Source: Chrysoperla carnea (lineage: Eukaryota > Arthropoda > Insecta > Neuroptera > Chrysopidae). Taken from it: DNA of 64,000 bases. How positions within the stretch are numbered: the first letter of the stretch is position 1; each line of letters starts with the position of its first letter. The notes under the pieces were generated by a model, which was not told the DNA's origin, did no database searches, and saw only the letters and a list, made by a program, of their open reading frames with translations. The stretch lies in contig NC_058341.1 of the NCBI RefSeq assembly GCF_905475395.1, positions 63,123,501 to 63,187,500 on the forward strand, given 5' to 3'. A program made the position numbers and the translations under genes. This document shows positions 1 through 11,100 of this stretch, one piece after another.

Positions 1-1
1 C

Positions 2-133
2 GCATTAGGTTCACAATCACCATTCGGCGGTTACAAATAATTTGGACATGGTCGTGAAAATGGTCCATACGGTATTGAACCATATACAGAAGTCAAAAGT
101 GTTATTGTTAAAATCCCACAAAAGAATTCATAA
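2..133 (+). pseudogene. Aldehyde dehydrogenase, C-terminal end, broken by an in-frame stop
   Basis: Reading from base 2, the frame gives the end of an aldehyde dehydrogenase: SPFGGYK, then a TAA stop at 38-40, then F-GHGREN, then [11 protein letters not shown] and a final stop at 131-133. Family members normally read FGGYK-x-SGxGRE here, so the stop falls on the variable residue and the next residue is Phe instead of Ser. Both differences could be single C-to-T changes (CAA to TAA, TCT to TTT). The rest of the tail is well kept, so the break is recent, or it is a sequencing or allelic error. The gene body lies left of the window. NAD(P)-dependent aldehyde oxidation is the known family role. 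A start cannot be seen. Confidence 0.7.
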
Positions 134-336
134 ATAATTCTTTCAAAACCAAAGAAAAAAACATTAATTGTTAATCTATTCCCCTTTTCCTTCATTTTTC
201 TCTTCGTTCTTTCCACGTTTAAAAAATTTATTTTTGTACTATTCTACGATTTTTCATGAATTTTTGTGTAAAAATAGAAAAAAGCACAAAGATTGCAACA
301 TAATCGTAACTAAATATGTGATACTTTTTTTTATTA

Positions 337-342
337 AATAAA
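337..342 (+). terminator. Possible poly(A) signal for the aldehyde dehydrogenase end
   Basis: AATAAA lies about 200 bases after the final stop of the aldehyde dehydrogenase reading frame. AT-rich DNA makes such hexamers common, so this is only a candidate. Confidence 0.3.
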
Positions 343-596
343 ATTTTTAAATTTACGGTTTTTTGACTACTATTTATGAAATATCTATGAAAAAAATAGA
401 CCCACAAATTTTCTGTAATGGTGTCCCATTTCTTAACGCAAGGGCTAAAAACTTCAAAAGCCTACCAACAGGCTTCTATATTCGACAAACTCAACTCAAC
501 CATAGATTATAATTTTTTAATTTAAAACAGATGTGCAATTCCCTGAGAAATGTGTACTATTTCTTGAAAGAATTAAGAAATTTATTTTTTCTAAGA

Positions 597-1381
597 AGGT
601 GCCTTTCTCCAGATGGTTTTCTACACGTTTAAATGATTGGGCCATTTATCAGTTCAGTCTTATTAATAATTAAGCGATACGTCTTTCAAATTTTGCATGT
701 CGTTAAATTTCGTTGTGTATATTATTCTCAACTGATTGCGTTTATTAACTTTTTTTTGGATCATTTGTGTAGTGACTTTATTTAAGTGTTTAGGCCGTTT
801 TCATTGTGTCCCTGTTCATTAACTAATTAGTGTAATTTAGTCGTTTTAGGTGTGTTTATATTAGTTTCCGATTTTTTTATGGTATGTACTGAGTTTATTT
901 CAGCGCTTAGGTCTTGTTAATCGTGTTGATTGCATTTGGGTTGTGTTTAATTGTGATTATAATTGACTATTAACGAAATAAAATGGTTTTACATTGCATT
1001 TAACTTACATCAAACTGATAATTAATTGTTATTAAACGACTAAATTACACTAATTAGTTAATGAACAGGGGCACAATGAATACGGCCAAAATACTAATAA
1101 ATGCCACTATTCAAATAATCCACAAAATGTTAACAAAAACAATCAATTGAGAATACACACATAGAAATTTCTATGTGTGTATTCTCATTAAAATTCGTTA
1201 AATTAATTTAACGAATTTTAATGAAATGCAAACGAATTTTGTAAGACGTATTGTTTATTTATTTAAAAATGCATAAAATATTGTTTCCCCAACAACCATT
1301 GAAATGGATAAATTATTATCAAAACTAATAGATGACCCTACACGAATATAACGTGTAGAGCCACCTGGAAAGGCACCTTGA
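597..1381. repeat. Foldback (palindromic) element
   Basis: The left arm starts with AAGGTGCCTTTCTCCAGATGG and the right arm ends with the inverted form (CCACCTGGAAAGGCACCTT). The arms, each about 250-340 bases, also share inverted stretches such as the sequence around 790-845 and 1040-1085. No coding sequence is visible. A half-copy with the same end lies at 5690-6178. It is probably a non-autonomous DNA transposon with very long terminal inverted repeats. Confidence 0.7.
1148..1223. repeat. Two adjoining perfect palindromes (40 and 38 bp)
   Basis: Positions 1148-1187 are a perfect 40-base palindrome centred on AAATTT. Positions 1186-1223 are a perfect 38-base palindrome centred on AATT; the two overlap by two bases. 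They sit inside the right arm of the 597-1381 foldback element and could extrude as a double cruciform. Confidence 0.85.
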
Positions 1382-1554
1382 CAGAACGAAAATAGTAAAA
1401 ATTTTACATAATTACTAACATAATTACTTTTTTTCTTATTTTATGAAATAACAATTAATTATTCACAGGTAAGTAAGTTTAAGAAAATAAGTTTATTAGA
1501 AAAAGGTGAGTAAAAGCTTTATATATAACATTATTGATACCGCGATAATATGTC

Positions 1555-1625
1555 AAAGATGGGGTAGTGGTTAGCATAGTCGGCTTTGGTTATAGAAAAC
1601 CGCGGTTCGTATTTAGTATTGTCTC
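1555..1625 (+). repeat. tRNA-like SINE head, degenerate
   Basis: The stretch has an A-box-like TAGTGGTTAGCA and, about 30 bases on, a B-box-like GGTTCGTATTT. This is the internal RNA polymerase III promoter layout of tRNAs. It does not fold into a full cloverleaf with paired acceptor ends that I can find, so it looks like a tRNA-derived SINE. A related module with similar flanks lies at 2789-2845. Confidence 0.45.
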
Positions 1626-2157
1626 GAATAAATTTTTAATTAAATAAGTTATTATCCCGAGAAATTGCCACTTTTTTAGATAATTGTTATGGAGAACCAT
1701 AAGCGACAAATAAGTAAGATTTATATTATTTTAATTCCCACCCCTGACAGAAGAGTGATTTATGATATAATTAAGAAAGTGGGACTAAAATAATTCCTTT
1801 TTTTTTTGTGAAATATCATGTTCTCCTAATACAAAATCTTCTAAAATTTCATTTAACAAGAGTAAATTTTAGCGTAACCAAGCTATTTTTTAATTTTAGT
1901 ACTACAATTTTAATATTTTGTAATAGGAGAATATGAGTGAGATAAACCTTATTAAATATTTTCCTATTCAAAAATGATTTATGATTTTAAAGAATATTTA
2001 TGATTATTTAAGTTCCCACCCCCTGAAAGAATAGTGATTTATGACATATATATATATAATTGACATGATTTATGACAAGAGGGCGGGTTTAACTATAAAA
2101 AGAGTGGAAATTTTAAACAACTGGAAAAATTCAATTATTTAAAAGTAAAAATATTAT
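1626..2157. other. AT-rich intergenic stretch without a gene
   Basis: I see no coding potential. Two similar pieces near 1730-1770 and 2000-2045 share the text CCCACCCC(C)TGA(C/A)AGAA followed by GTGATTTATGA, which suggests parts of a further repeat. Confidence 0.5.
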
Positions 2158-2224
2158 CTACACCAGGATACGAACCAGGGTAATTTGGCTTCACAAGCAA
2201 GTGCTATATCCACACAGCTAACTA
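2158..2224 (-). repeat. tRNA-like SINE head on the minus strand
   Basis: On the minus strand the piece reads TAGTTAGCTGTGTGG, then GCACTTGCTTGTGAAGC (an anticodon-arm-like hairpin), then CTGGTTCGTATCCTGG (a B-box arm). This is the best tRNA-like module in the window, but the acceptor stem does not close, so I call it a SINE or tRNA relic rather than a tRNA gene. Confidence 0.45.
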
Positions 2225-2788
2225 TAATTATTTATACTTACGTTTACTAAATTATTTATAAATTGATAATTTTGTTCTGAAATAAAAAATAGGATAGAAA
2301 ATTTAAAAAATAAAAACAAAATTTAAAATTTATAACGATTTTTATTTATTTATATTAATTTAGAAAAAATGAAAACGTAATCCGGAAAATTGATTTTATA
2401 CTGTATAGAAATGCCATTTTTATTCATTCATATTTATTTTTGATGAAATATGTACAAATATATATAATAATAAAATAACGTTTTTATCAATATTTCTGGT
2501 TTAATTATTAATAGGCAATATTATACCTACCTTTATCTTTTATCCTTTACATCGATTTCAGGAATATCAAACAGAACCTACATTTTTAACAAAATATTAC
2601 TACAATTATTCATTTATAGGTAAGTTTATTGGAAAAAGATAAGTAAAAAGAAATACGGAATGGATAAGTTTAATAAAAAAGGTTAGTAAAAGAAAATAAA
2701 AACTAAGTTTAAGAAAACAAGTTTACTCAAAATAGGTGAGTAAAAGGTATGTATATTACATTATTGATAATTAAGACATGTGAAAGTT

Positions 2789-2845
2789 GGAATAGTGGGT
2801 AGAACACTCGCCTTGGGTTATATCGATATCCGGCATTGTCCCGAT
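2789..2845 (+). repeat. tRNA-like SINE head, degenerate
   Basis: It carries TAGTGGGTAGAACACTCGCC followed by GGGTTATATCGATATCCGG. Both flanks (GTGAGTAAAAG...ACATTATTGATA before; TAATTTTTAATTAA after) resemble the flanks of the 1555-1625 module, so the two are copies of one dispersed repeat. Confidence 0.45.
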
Positions 2846-3159
2846 TAATTTTTAATTAATTAAGCAATTATTATGCCGGAGAAATCTATTTTACTAACAT
2901 AATTAATTCTAACTAAAGAAAATAATTAATTAATTAATAATTAATTCTCTTTTCATTCGGCATTTTTAATATTATTTGTTAGTTTTTATTGCAGTTAAAA
3001 GAAGACACAGACACAGAAAAACTATAATAATGTAAAAACGGTGTCTAATGCTCGAAAAATTTTAAAGAAAGGAGTTGTGCACCCCTTTTTCCGATACAGG
3101 CATCCCCAGCTGACACTTCAACTACTTCAAAAAATACGAATTTTATAGAAATAAGGAAT

Positions 3160-4182
3160 AATACTGAAACATTAGATGATAATATTACCATGGAAGTTGG
3201 ATTACTTAAGTATGAAATACCATAAGCCGGCTGCAATGTTTTAATGAAAGAAGAAATATTTAACAACAGCATTAAAAGCGTAAAACATGAAACAGTTTAT
3301 GAAAATAATAAATTTTTGTACACAAATTAGTATGAAAATATTAAACTTGAAAAAGAATTACATAGAGAACTAATTATTAAAGATGGAATTGATGAAAATT
3401 CTATTTTAGAATCGCAAGGGATTCATACTTGAATTAATCATGAAATATTAGAGGACAATATTACAATGGAAGTTGGAGTAAATAAGAATGAAATATCAGA
3501 AGCTGATAACAATGACTTAATGGAAGAATAAATACTTAACAACAGCATTAAAAGTATAAAACAAGAACCAATTTATGAAAATATTAAACTTGAAAAAGAA
3601 TCACTTAGAGAACTAATTATTTAAGATGAAAATTCAATTTTAGAATCTCAAGAAATTCATACTGGAAGTGCAAACCAATCATTATTGTGTGATATTTGTA
3701 AAAAAACATTTACCAAGAGATTTAATTTAGTTAGGCATAGACAGATTCATAGTGGAGAAAAACCAATTTCATGCGATATTTATAATAAAATATTTACTTA
3801 TCAACATCATTTAGCCCAACATAAACGAATACATAGTAGCAAAAAAGAGTTACCCAAAAAAGTATTTTCATGTGATATTTGTAATAAAAAATTTAATGAT
3901 AAAAACAATTTAGCTCAATATAAACGGACTCATAGTGGAGAAAAGCCATTTCCATGTGATATTTGTGAGGAAACATTTACCAAGAAATATAATTTAATTC
4001 GACATAAACAGATTCACAATGGAGAAAAATCATTTTCATGTGATATTTGTTATAAAAGATTTACACAGCAAAGTAATTTAAATGCACATAAACTTATTCA
4101 CAGGGGTGGATCAACTATTAGACAGAGTAGGCAATTGACTGCGGGCCCCCCGTCAGCTACGCGCATGCAAAATTGTTCATAG
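3160..4182 (+). pseudogene. Decayed C2H2 zinc-finger protein gene
   Basis: The 3' part (from about 3688) encodes five fingers with H-x-GEKP linkers, but finger 2 has CDIY where CDIC is expected and finger 3 has QYKRTH where QHKRTH is expected. The region before it encodes an acidic leader with IKQEP-type motifs but is cut by several stops, including TAA at 3622 in the finger frame. The leader is made of two tandem units of about 276 bases (compare 3175 with 3451). After 4100 the frame runs into unrelated sequence. Layout and motifs resemble the intact zinc-finger gene at 18189-19178. It is probably a dead paralogue; the nucleic-acid binding role is inferred from the family. Confidence 0.7.
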
Positions 4183-4369
4183 AGAAATGAAATTGGATAA
4201 TGTGAATCCTCAATGAAAATTATAGGTATTATTGTATTTTTTCAACGATTGCTGTCAGTTGATGAAATACTACATACTTACAGAACAGAACCATCGTTAC
4301 GTTGTGTAACGCATTTATATTCCTTCGTCCCTTTCACAACTTACATCCTTTCATCATTTCCCGGGCTGT

Positions 4370-4490
4370 TTATTCATAGCAGAGAAAAACCATTTTTTAT
4401 CAACACCATTTATTTGAACATTAACGCATTTATAGCGGAGAAAAACTATTTCCATGTGATATTTGTAATAAAAACATTTACTGATTCGAT
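4370..4490 (+). pseudogene. Detached zinc-finger fragment of the same relic
   Basis: Short pieces read HS-REKPF and then YSGEKLFPCDICNKN, the linker and first half of another C2H2 finger. They are separated from the main array by unrelated sequence and by frameshifts. This supports disruption of the gene by insertions. Confidence 0.55.
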
Positions 4491-4502
4491 CAGGGGCGAA
4501 CT

Positions 4503-4879
4503 GGCGGTATAGGCAGCCCATCAGGAACTTATAGAAGTGTCGATCCAATGCACGAAAAAAGTTTAACGGATTTTATTGACAACGATTTGATCTTATCGAA
4601 TAGAAAAATTGTCGTCAGTAAAATCCATTTACCTTTGTTTGAACTTTGCAATGGACTTTTGTAATCATATTATCATGTTGAGCTAATTTATTACTTCAGG
4701 AAGCGTAGCAATGACCCAACAAATTTTATTGACGATTTTTATTATATTAGTTTTATATCAATCATTCATGATAAGTTGATTAAATTTTTAGGTTCACAAA
4801 AGACGTATTACATAACAAAATTATTATTCTGTGTTTTTTGAGGCACGGCGGAAATTACTAACACGCTGCCTATACCGCC
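4503..4879. repeat. Short element with 15-bp terminal inverted repeats
   Basis: GGCGGTATAGGCAGC at 4503-4517 is repeated in perfect inversion at 4865-4879. The 377-base span has no coding sequence and abuts the zinc-finger fragment, so it is likely a non-autonomous DNA transposon inserted in the relic. I could not fix a target duplication. Confidence 0.5.
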
Positions 4880-5236
4880 TTTGTGATGAGTTAGTTAGCG
4901 TACCAAGCACAACTTACGTTATTCTTACATTCTGTGATCAGTTAATAATTCATAATAAGGCACAATAGATTAGGCTAAGCGTAGAAGGCAACTGTTCATA
5001 GATTATACATAGTTTATTACATAAATAGATAGGCAACTCTACTGAACATGAAATGATGTTCAAAAAGCCCGCATCATTATTTGAATTATTTATATTTACT
5101 TTATAATTTTTTTAATTTTTTTTGTACTTATTTGTCTTCTAATAAAATTAAGTCAAGTTTTTAAATAAAATAACAAGTGATGATAATAATTTATTGCAAT
5201 ATTTGAAACAAAATAGCATTCATTTTAATCTTTATA

Positions 5237-5667
5237 TCTCTATTATATTATAAATGTGAAACTAAGCATGTTTGTTTGTTTGTTACGTTTTCGCGCTAAA
5301 ACTATCGAATGGCTTTTAATGAAACTGTACAGCAATATAGCTCATACTTCAGAATATTACATGAGATATAATTTATAAAGATACATTATTTAAAAAAAAA
5401 AAAAAATTTAATTTGACATTACCATAAATTACAGATTTCTGTAAAAAAAATAATCAATATAAAATATTTCACGGCCATCTTTTCTAATATACTCAATGAA
5501 TAATTACGACTATTATACATTTTAAAAAATAGAAAATTATACATGTATTTTACCTGTGTAAAACAATCCTTACCATTATTTCGAGTGTTATAGAAAGGGA
5601 ATAAGCGAGAGCAATCTTTATTAATCTTTACTTTTAAACCCAGCGAAGCGAGTGGGTATCACTCTAG
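5237..5667 (+). mobile_element. Helitron-like non-autonomous element
   Basis: It begins with TC (TCTCTATTATATTATAAATG), ends with CTAG, and is flanked by A at 5236 and T at 5668, as expected for Helitron insertion between A and T. Just before the end is a stem ACCCA/TGGGT (5638-5657). The second copy at 51473-51775 shares both ends and the body (TTTGTTTGTTTGTTACG, ATAGCTCATACTTCAGAATA, TTTTACCTGTGTAAAACAAT). No Rep/helicase coding sequence is present. Confidence 0.65.
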
Positions 5668-5689
5668 TATTAACATATATAAAATTATT

Positions 5690-6178
5690 ATTTACTAACT
5701 TGGTGTAAGTTTAATGCATAGACATGTTAAATGCAATGTCTAACCATTTCAGTTCGTAAATAGTCAATAATAATAACAAATAAACATGACCTAAAGGTAA
5801 TTAACACTATTTAAACACCAAAATAAACTCAGAACCTACCATAATAAAATAAGAAAATGTAGGTATTTATAAACACACCTAAAACGACCTAAACTAAATT
5901 ACACTAATTAGTTAATGAACACAATGAAAATGGCCTAAACACCTAAATAAAGCCACTACACAAATGGTCCAAAAAAGTTAATAAACGCTATCAATTCAGA
6001 ATACACAAAGAAACTTTTAACGACATGCAAAATTTGAAAGATGTATTGTTTATTTATTTTAAAATATATAAAATATTGTTTCCCCAACAACCATTGAAAT
6101 AGGTAAATTATTATCCAAATTAATAAATAGCCCAGCATTTAATTGTGTAGAGAGCCATCTGGAGTAAGGCGCCTTCTT
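5690..6178. repeat. Half-copy of the 597-1381 foldback family
   Basis: Positions 5900-6178 match the arm of the foldback element, including TTAGTTAATGAACA, GTTTCCCCAACAACCATTGAAAT and the end GCCATCTGGAGTAAGGCGCC. The opposite arm is not complete here. Confidence 0.6.
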
Positions 6179-7021
6179 GGAACTAAAAATAGTAAAAATT
6201 TAATTTCTTTTATTCGCCTGTGTCTATGACTTTGACCTACAATTATCGCTTAGGCGCAATAATAATGACATTTTTTTAAGTCGCATTTCCTCCGAAAGCT
6301 AACATTTTTCAAAAAAATGTTTTAAACAAAAATTGTTAGTTAACACTATAAATTAGAAAGTTGGTAATTACTGTTTAGGATCTAAATCGGCTATTAAAGA
6401 AACCCAAAGAACTAGGTCCAATATTATGTCAGAACATGATGTCGCCCCCGGTCCCCATCAAACTCTGAAAGGTTTGTTAAAGTTATTTTTTTACTGGTTA
6501 ACTACAAAACGAGATATAGGTATATAGATTAAAATGACCCACCCTGTATATATAAAAGAAGAAGCTGACTGGCTGAGGTGCCATTCATTAATTACACAAG
6601 CATAATTTCTCAAATTTGTTAAATCTTAGAAATATGAAACCTATCCTATATTAATTTTTGTAATGTAATGTTTAAAATAACAAAAACGTTATTTTTTTTA
6701 GAAAATCGATCTTTTTTATGAAAACACCCATCTCTATTTTTAATGTCGTAGTGTCGTACATCATCGTTCAAATTCGTGTCATTTTCGGATTTTCATAAAC
6801 TAAAGCATAAAATAAAATTTAATATTAGATGATTTAATTTTGTTCATAATTAATTAAATTAGTTAATTTACTTTCAATAAATATCTTTCTTTATGCAATA
6901 GAAATTAAAAAAAAAAAGTGTTTTAAATAACCGGATACGGATATTTGTAATTGTTTCGTTGGAAATCACGTGATACCGGTGTCCGTGTTGATGTAGATGG
7001 TAGATGAACCGACGCGTCCAT
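6179..7021. other. Intergenic DNA before lark
   Basis: No gene is seen. Around 6525-6550 the text ACCCACCCTGTATATATA resembles the terminal repeat of other insect elements and of the element at 41715-42370. The lark promoter must lie in the right part of this stretch or just after it, but I see no clear TATA box. Confidence 0.4.
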
Positions 7022-7167
7022 TTTGTGTGTTGTAAATTTAGTATTGGTAATTTTATATCGTTGTTACATTGAGTTAAGAAGGATTAAAATATTGGTAACT
7101 GTTTTGTATAAATATTAATTATTATAATTTATAATATTTACATTTAGCTAAGTGACGGGACAGAAAG
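7022..7167 (+). other. lark: Probable 5' leader exon of lark (start unknown)
   Basis: A strong donor AAAG|GTAAGT cuts at 7167/7168. The next good acceptor, TATTTCAG, is at 7458-7465, eight bases before the lark start codon. This implies a non-coding leader exon ending at 7167 and an intron of 298 bases. The left boundary given is arbitrary because the transcription start cannot be read from the sequence. Confidence 0.45.
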
Positions 7168-7473
7168 GTAAGTGTTCAAATAATAATAATGTTATAATAT
7201 TTTGAAAAAGCATGACAAAATCTGCATATTAAAATGGAGTTCACATAACTGGATCGATAGAGAATGCATTTAAATAAATGGCGTAATTGTTTTTTATTTA
7301 AAATTAAAAAATTGTATTTTTTGAACAAAAAGCAACAAATAATAACAAAATAACATTTGATTACTTATATATTGATTTAAACGTGCACAGATTTCGTCTA
7401 TGTTAATTATAAAAACGATAACCGATCGAGATTTAATTTTTGACGCGTACTCGTCCGTATTTCAGGATAAACC

Positions 7474-8133
7474 ATGCCGGGCTTTAGCAGTGCGGGAACT
7501 TTCAAAATATTCGTTGGAAATCTCGCAGAGAAAACAGCTATTTCTGATATTAAACCTTTGTTCGAAAAATACGGAAAAGTAATTGAATGCGATGTAGTCA
7601 AGAATTACGGTTTTGTACATATGGAGAACGAGTCGGAAGGTCGTGAGGCTATACAAAACTTAAATGGCCAGATGTTATCCGGTCAGCCGATGAAATGCGA
7701 AGCAGCAAAGAGTCGTAAAGGGCCAGGGACTCCAACAACAAAAATATTTGTTGGTAATTTAAATAATACAAAAGCGCCAGTGATACGCGAGTTGTTCAAA
7801 AAGTACGGAACGGTTGTTGAATGCGATATTGTACGGAACTACGGGTTTGTACATCTTGAATCCTCTGGTGACGTGAATGAAGCGATCAAAGAGTTGAACG
7901 GAACTATTGTGGACGGGCAGCCGATGAAGGTTCAGCTCTCGACGAGTCGCGTACGACAGAAGCCTGGAATGGGCGATCCCGAACAATGTTATCGGTGTGG
8001 TCGTGGCGGTCATTGGTCAAAGGAGTGTCCCAAAGGTTTGGGTCCTGATCGTTTCCGCGATCGTATGTATCGTGATTATCCACCACCACCTCCTCCGCCT
8101 TTCCTGCGCGACCGTATGATGGGACGATTCGGG
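7474..8133 (+). CDS. lark: lark coding exon 1 (both RRMs and zinc knuckle)
   Basis: It encodes residues 1-220 and holds both RRM domains, the CCHC knuckle and a proline run near residue 210. It ends in phase 0 at GGG|GTTAGT. If the intron were retained, the frame would stay open to 8304 and add an unconserved hydrophobic tail; I regard that as chance. Confidence 0.93.
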
Positions 8134-11100
8134 GTTAGTTTATCTTCAAGAATCTTTTTTTTATTTTTTTTATTTCATTACGTACATAAGTATTTTAAAT
8201 TTGAACTAGGTATACCACTCATTTTTTTATTTAGTATTCAATTTCAATCAATATATCATCATCAGAAGCTCATACTTACTAAAGATAAATACAAAATTCA
8301 CTAGCTCTATAATACACACAGTAGTGAAGTGTTCTAATTTAAACATTTTAAATTTTTATTAAGTAATACCTGCTACAGAATTCATGTTTATTTTATATAC
8401 CTCACACCAATTTTTACTCTCATTAAAATTAGAATTTAGTCCATTTTAAAACATACACATAATCATTCGCATCGAAACATCACACTATTCATGTCGGAAC
8501 GTTTTACTAAAAATTTTACAATTTTAAAGACTACAAAATTACATTACGCCATAATAGACAGTCAACTCATTATCAAGTAAAAATTATTTAATTTTATTTT
8601 ACATTACTTTTAGAGGGTTTATAAACGTAAGTTCGTAAAATTGTTAACAAATCTAAGCTTTTAATCGTGACCCGTGTGTCGTGTTCATAGTTTTAGTTCT
8701 GGGAATTGTAACAATTTTTTTGTCAATCGTTTATTTTAAAAGGAAGTCATTGTCAACGCAATATGAATAAAATTTGCAGGAAGTTTACGTATTGTGTTGT
8801 CAATATATTTGTTAATGTAAACAACGGCGAAAAACTCGATTTTCATTTAAAAACGACATCCTGGTCTCAGTAATCTACAATTTTTCTTACTATGAATCCT
8901 CGAGTTGGATGAAAACCAGCATAGAATATTTGGGTACTTTATGAAGGGCTCACAATTTTTAAAATCTTACTGGATTTGCATTTCTATCAAATTTTGGAAA
9001 AATACAGTTATTCTGATAAAAAAACCTCTGATAAACGCTCAATGATATTAAACTGTCAGCTCGTAACAGAAAACATAATCAGTTTTTTACAGTCTGTCAA
9101 TGGTAAAGATATTTATACAGCCACAAGCAACAGAAAAATGTATAAAATAACATGCATACCCAATTAATACATAGTTAAAAATTAATATTTGTTTCTACAA
9201 AAAAGATACCTTTTAACAGGCTGCCATTCATTTGAATAAAAGGTAAGATTCTTCAATACACTAAAAATTTATTGGCAGACAGTTTTCTCTAATATTAGTT
9301 TGTAAAAAAAAAAAATATTATGTTAAAGTTTTTACGCGAGAAAACTATCGGCCAATAAATTTTTAGTGTATTGAACAATCTTGCCTTTTATTCAAATGAA
9401 TGGCAGACTGTAAAAAGTTGTTAGCTTTGTTTTACAAAAAATTTCTAATTTTTAACTATGAATTCATTTGGTATGCATTTTTCTGGCTTGTGGCTGAATA
9501 TATGTCTTGCCTTTTATTCAAATGAATGGCAGAATTTATTTTTGTATAACCCCAAAAGCGGAACCGACAAAATTTTATAGTACTTTATAAATTTCTTCAT
9601 TATATGTTAACAACACTTAAATAACTGTTGGCAGATAATGATTTTGAGATTGCCATCTTATAACTGTTGCTTTTTCAAAATATTGGTTACAATATTTTGC
9701 TCAGCATTCAAGATACTTCTGTTTTCAAAAGTGTGTTAAAATTTTAAGGGCAAAATGAAGCAGTTTTCGGGGCATGAAAGGGGGTATCGAAACATATTTT
9801 CTGAAAATTTCAAATTTGTTTTTCCTACGGTACGCGTGTGCGGGATACAACTTTCCTTTTTTTAAATGGCACTTATATTATTATTTTACAGATTTGAATA
9901 GATTATTAATTTTAAAATATCTTTTATATAAGAAAATTTTTATCTAAATACAAAATTAGCAAATTAAAAATCATAGTAAAAAAACTGAGTTAACTAAAAT
10001 TCAAATATCTAATTAAATCATCAGCTGTTGTTTTATTCATATACATAACACTTTTTTTTACTAAGCCAACGTAATTTTATTTAATAAAAGGAATTCAAAA
10101 TAATATTGATACAATCGAAGAACTCGGGAAAGGCGCTTAGTTGTATTAGACGAAAACACACGTGTTCAATATTTAAAAAAATTTATCTAATGAAATGAAA
10201 ATTAGTTGACTTATGAAACTTGATAATGCTATACAACTCAACACATTTAATTTATGGTGATTGATTCTGGGCTATATTCAAGTTTTTCTCACGTACATGA
10301 TGAAACCAATTTTCAAAACCAAAAAAAAAAAAAAAAAATCAACCAAAAAATTTATTATTTGTATTTGTTTCTAAAAACTTGTCATTATTTTTGATACCAT
10401 TTTGCGGCCTCTGCTCTCTTTTGAAAAAAGATTTTAGTGCATTAAAATATGAGTACTCAATCGGCTACGAAAAGTCACCAGACTCCTCGATTGTTATTTG
10501 CTTAGCTTCATTCTTTTAGTCAACACTTAATTCTTATTTAATCATCACCTCATCTTAATAGAAGACTATATTAATTTAGCGCAAAAATCGATCGAGACTT
10601 GGATCTGGGTACCCATAATTATCAATTGTTTGAATTCTTTCTCAAAAATAGATCTTGGTTAAGAATAATGTTAGACGACGTTTAATGTAAGTCAGTAATA
10701 GTTTTTAAAAAAAATTTAACTTCTCAGAGAGGTAATAATTTGAAACTATACCCAAAATTTCCTTTAGTCATTCTATGCTTGAAAAATTCGAGCGGAAAGG
10801 TCATAGATCTAGGACCAAGCGTAGTACTTGATAGTCAGAACGGTTGGAAATATGAAAGGCTATTATCAATGTTGTACCTAATAACTTTATTCCTTAATGA
10901 AAATTTTGACAGCTGGAAAATTATCTGCAAGGGTGGGCTGACAAATTTTTAATTGTACGGCAAGCTTAAAATTAATGAATATTCATTGAGGACGATATTT
11001 AAATAAGAGGATAATTGAATAAAAAATGCTAAAATCATTTTTTCTGACACTAGAAATAACGAGTTGTTTTTTTTGCTCGACAGCTTAAAAATTTTAATTT

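Noticed and set aside
2158-2224. Functional tRNA gene on the minus strand
   Set aside because: A and B boxes and an anticodon-like arm are visible, but the acceptor stem does not pair, so a SINE head or relic is more likely.
8134-8304. Read-through of lark exon 1 into the intron, giving a hydrophobic tail
   Set aside because: A donor at 8134 and phase-matched exons downstream give a normal Lark tail; the extension has no family similarity.
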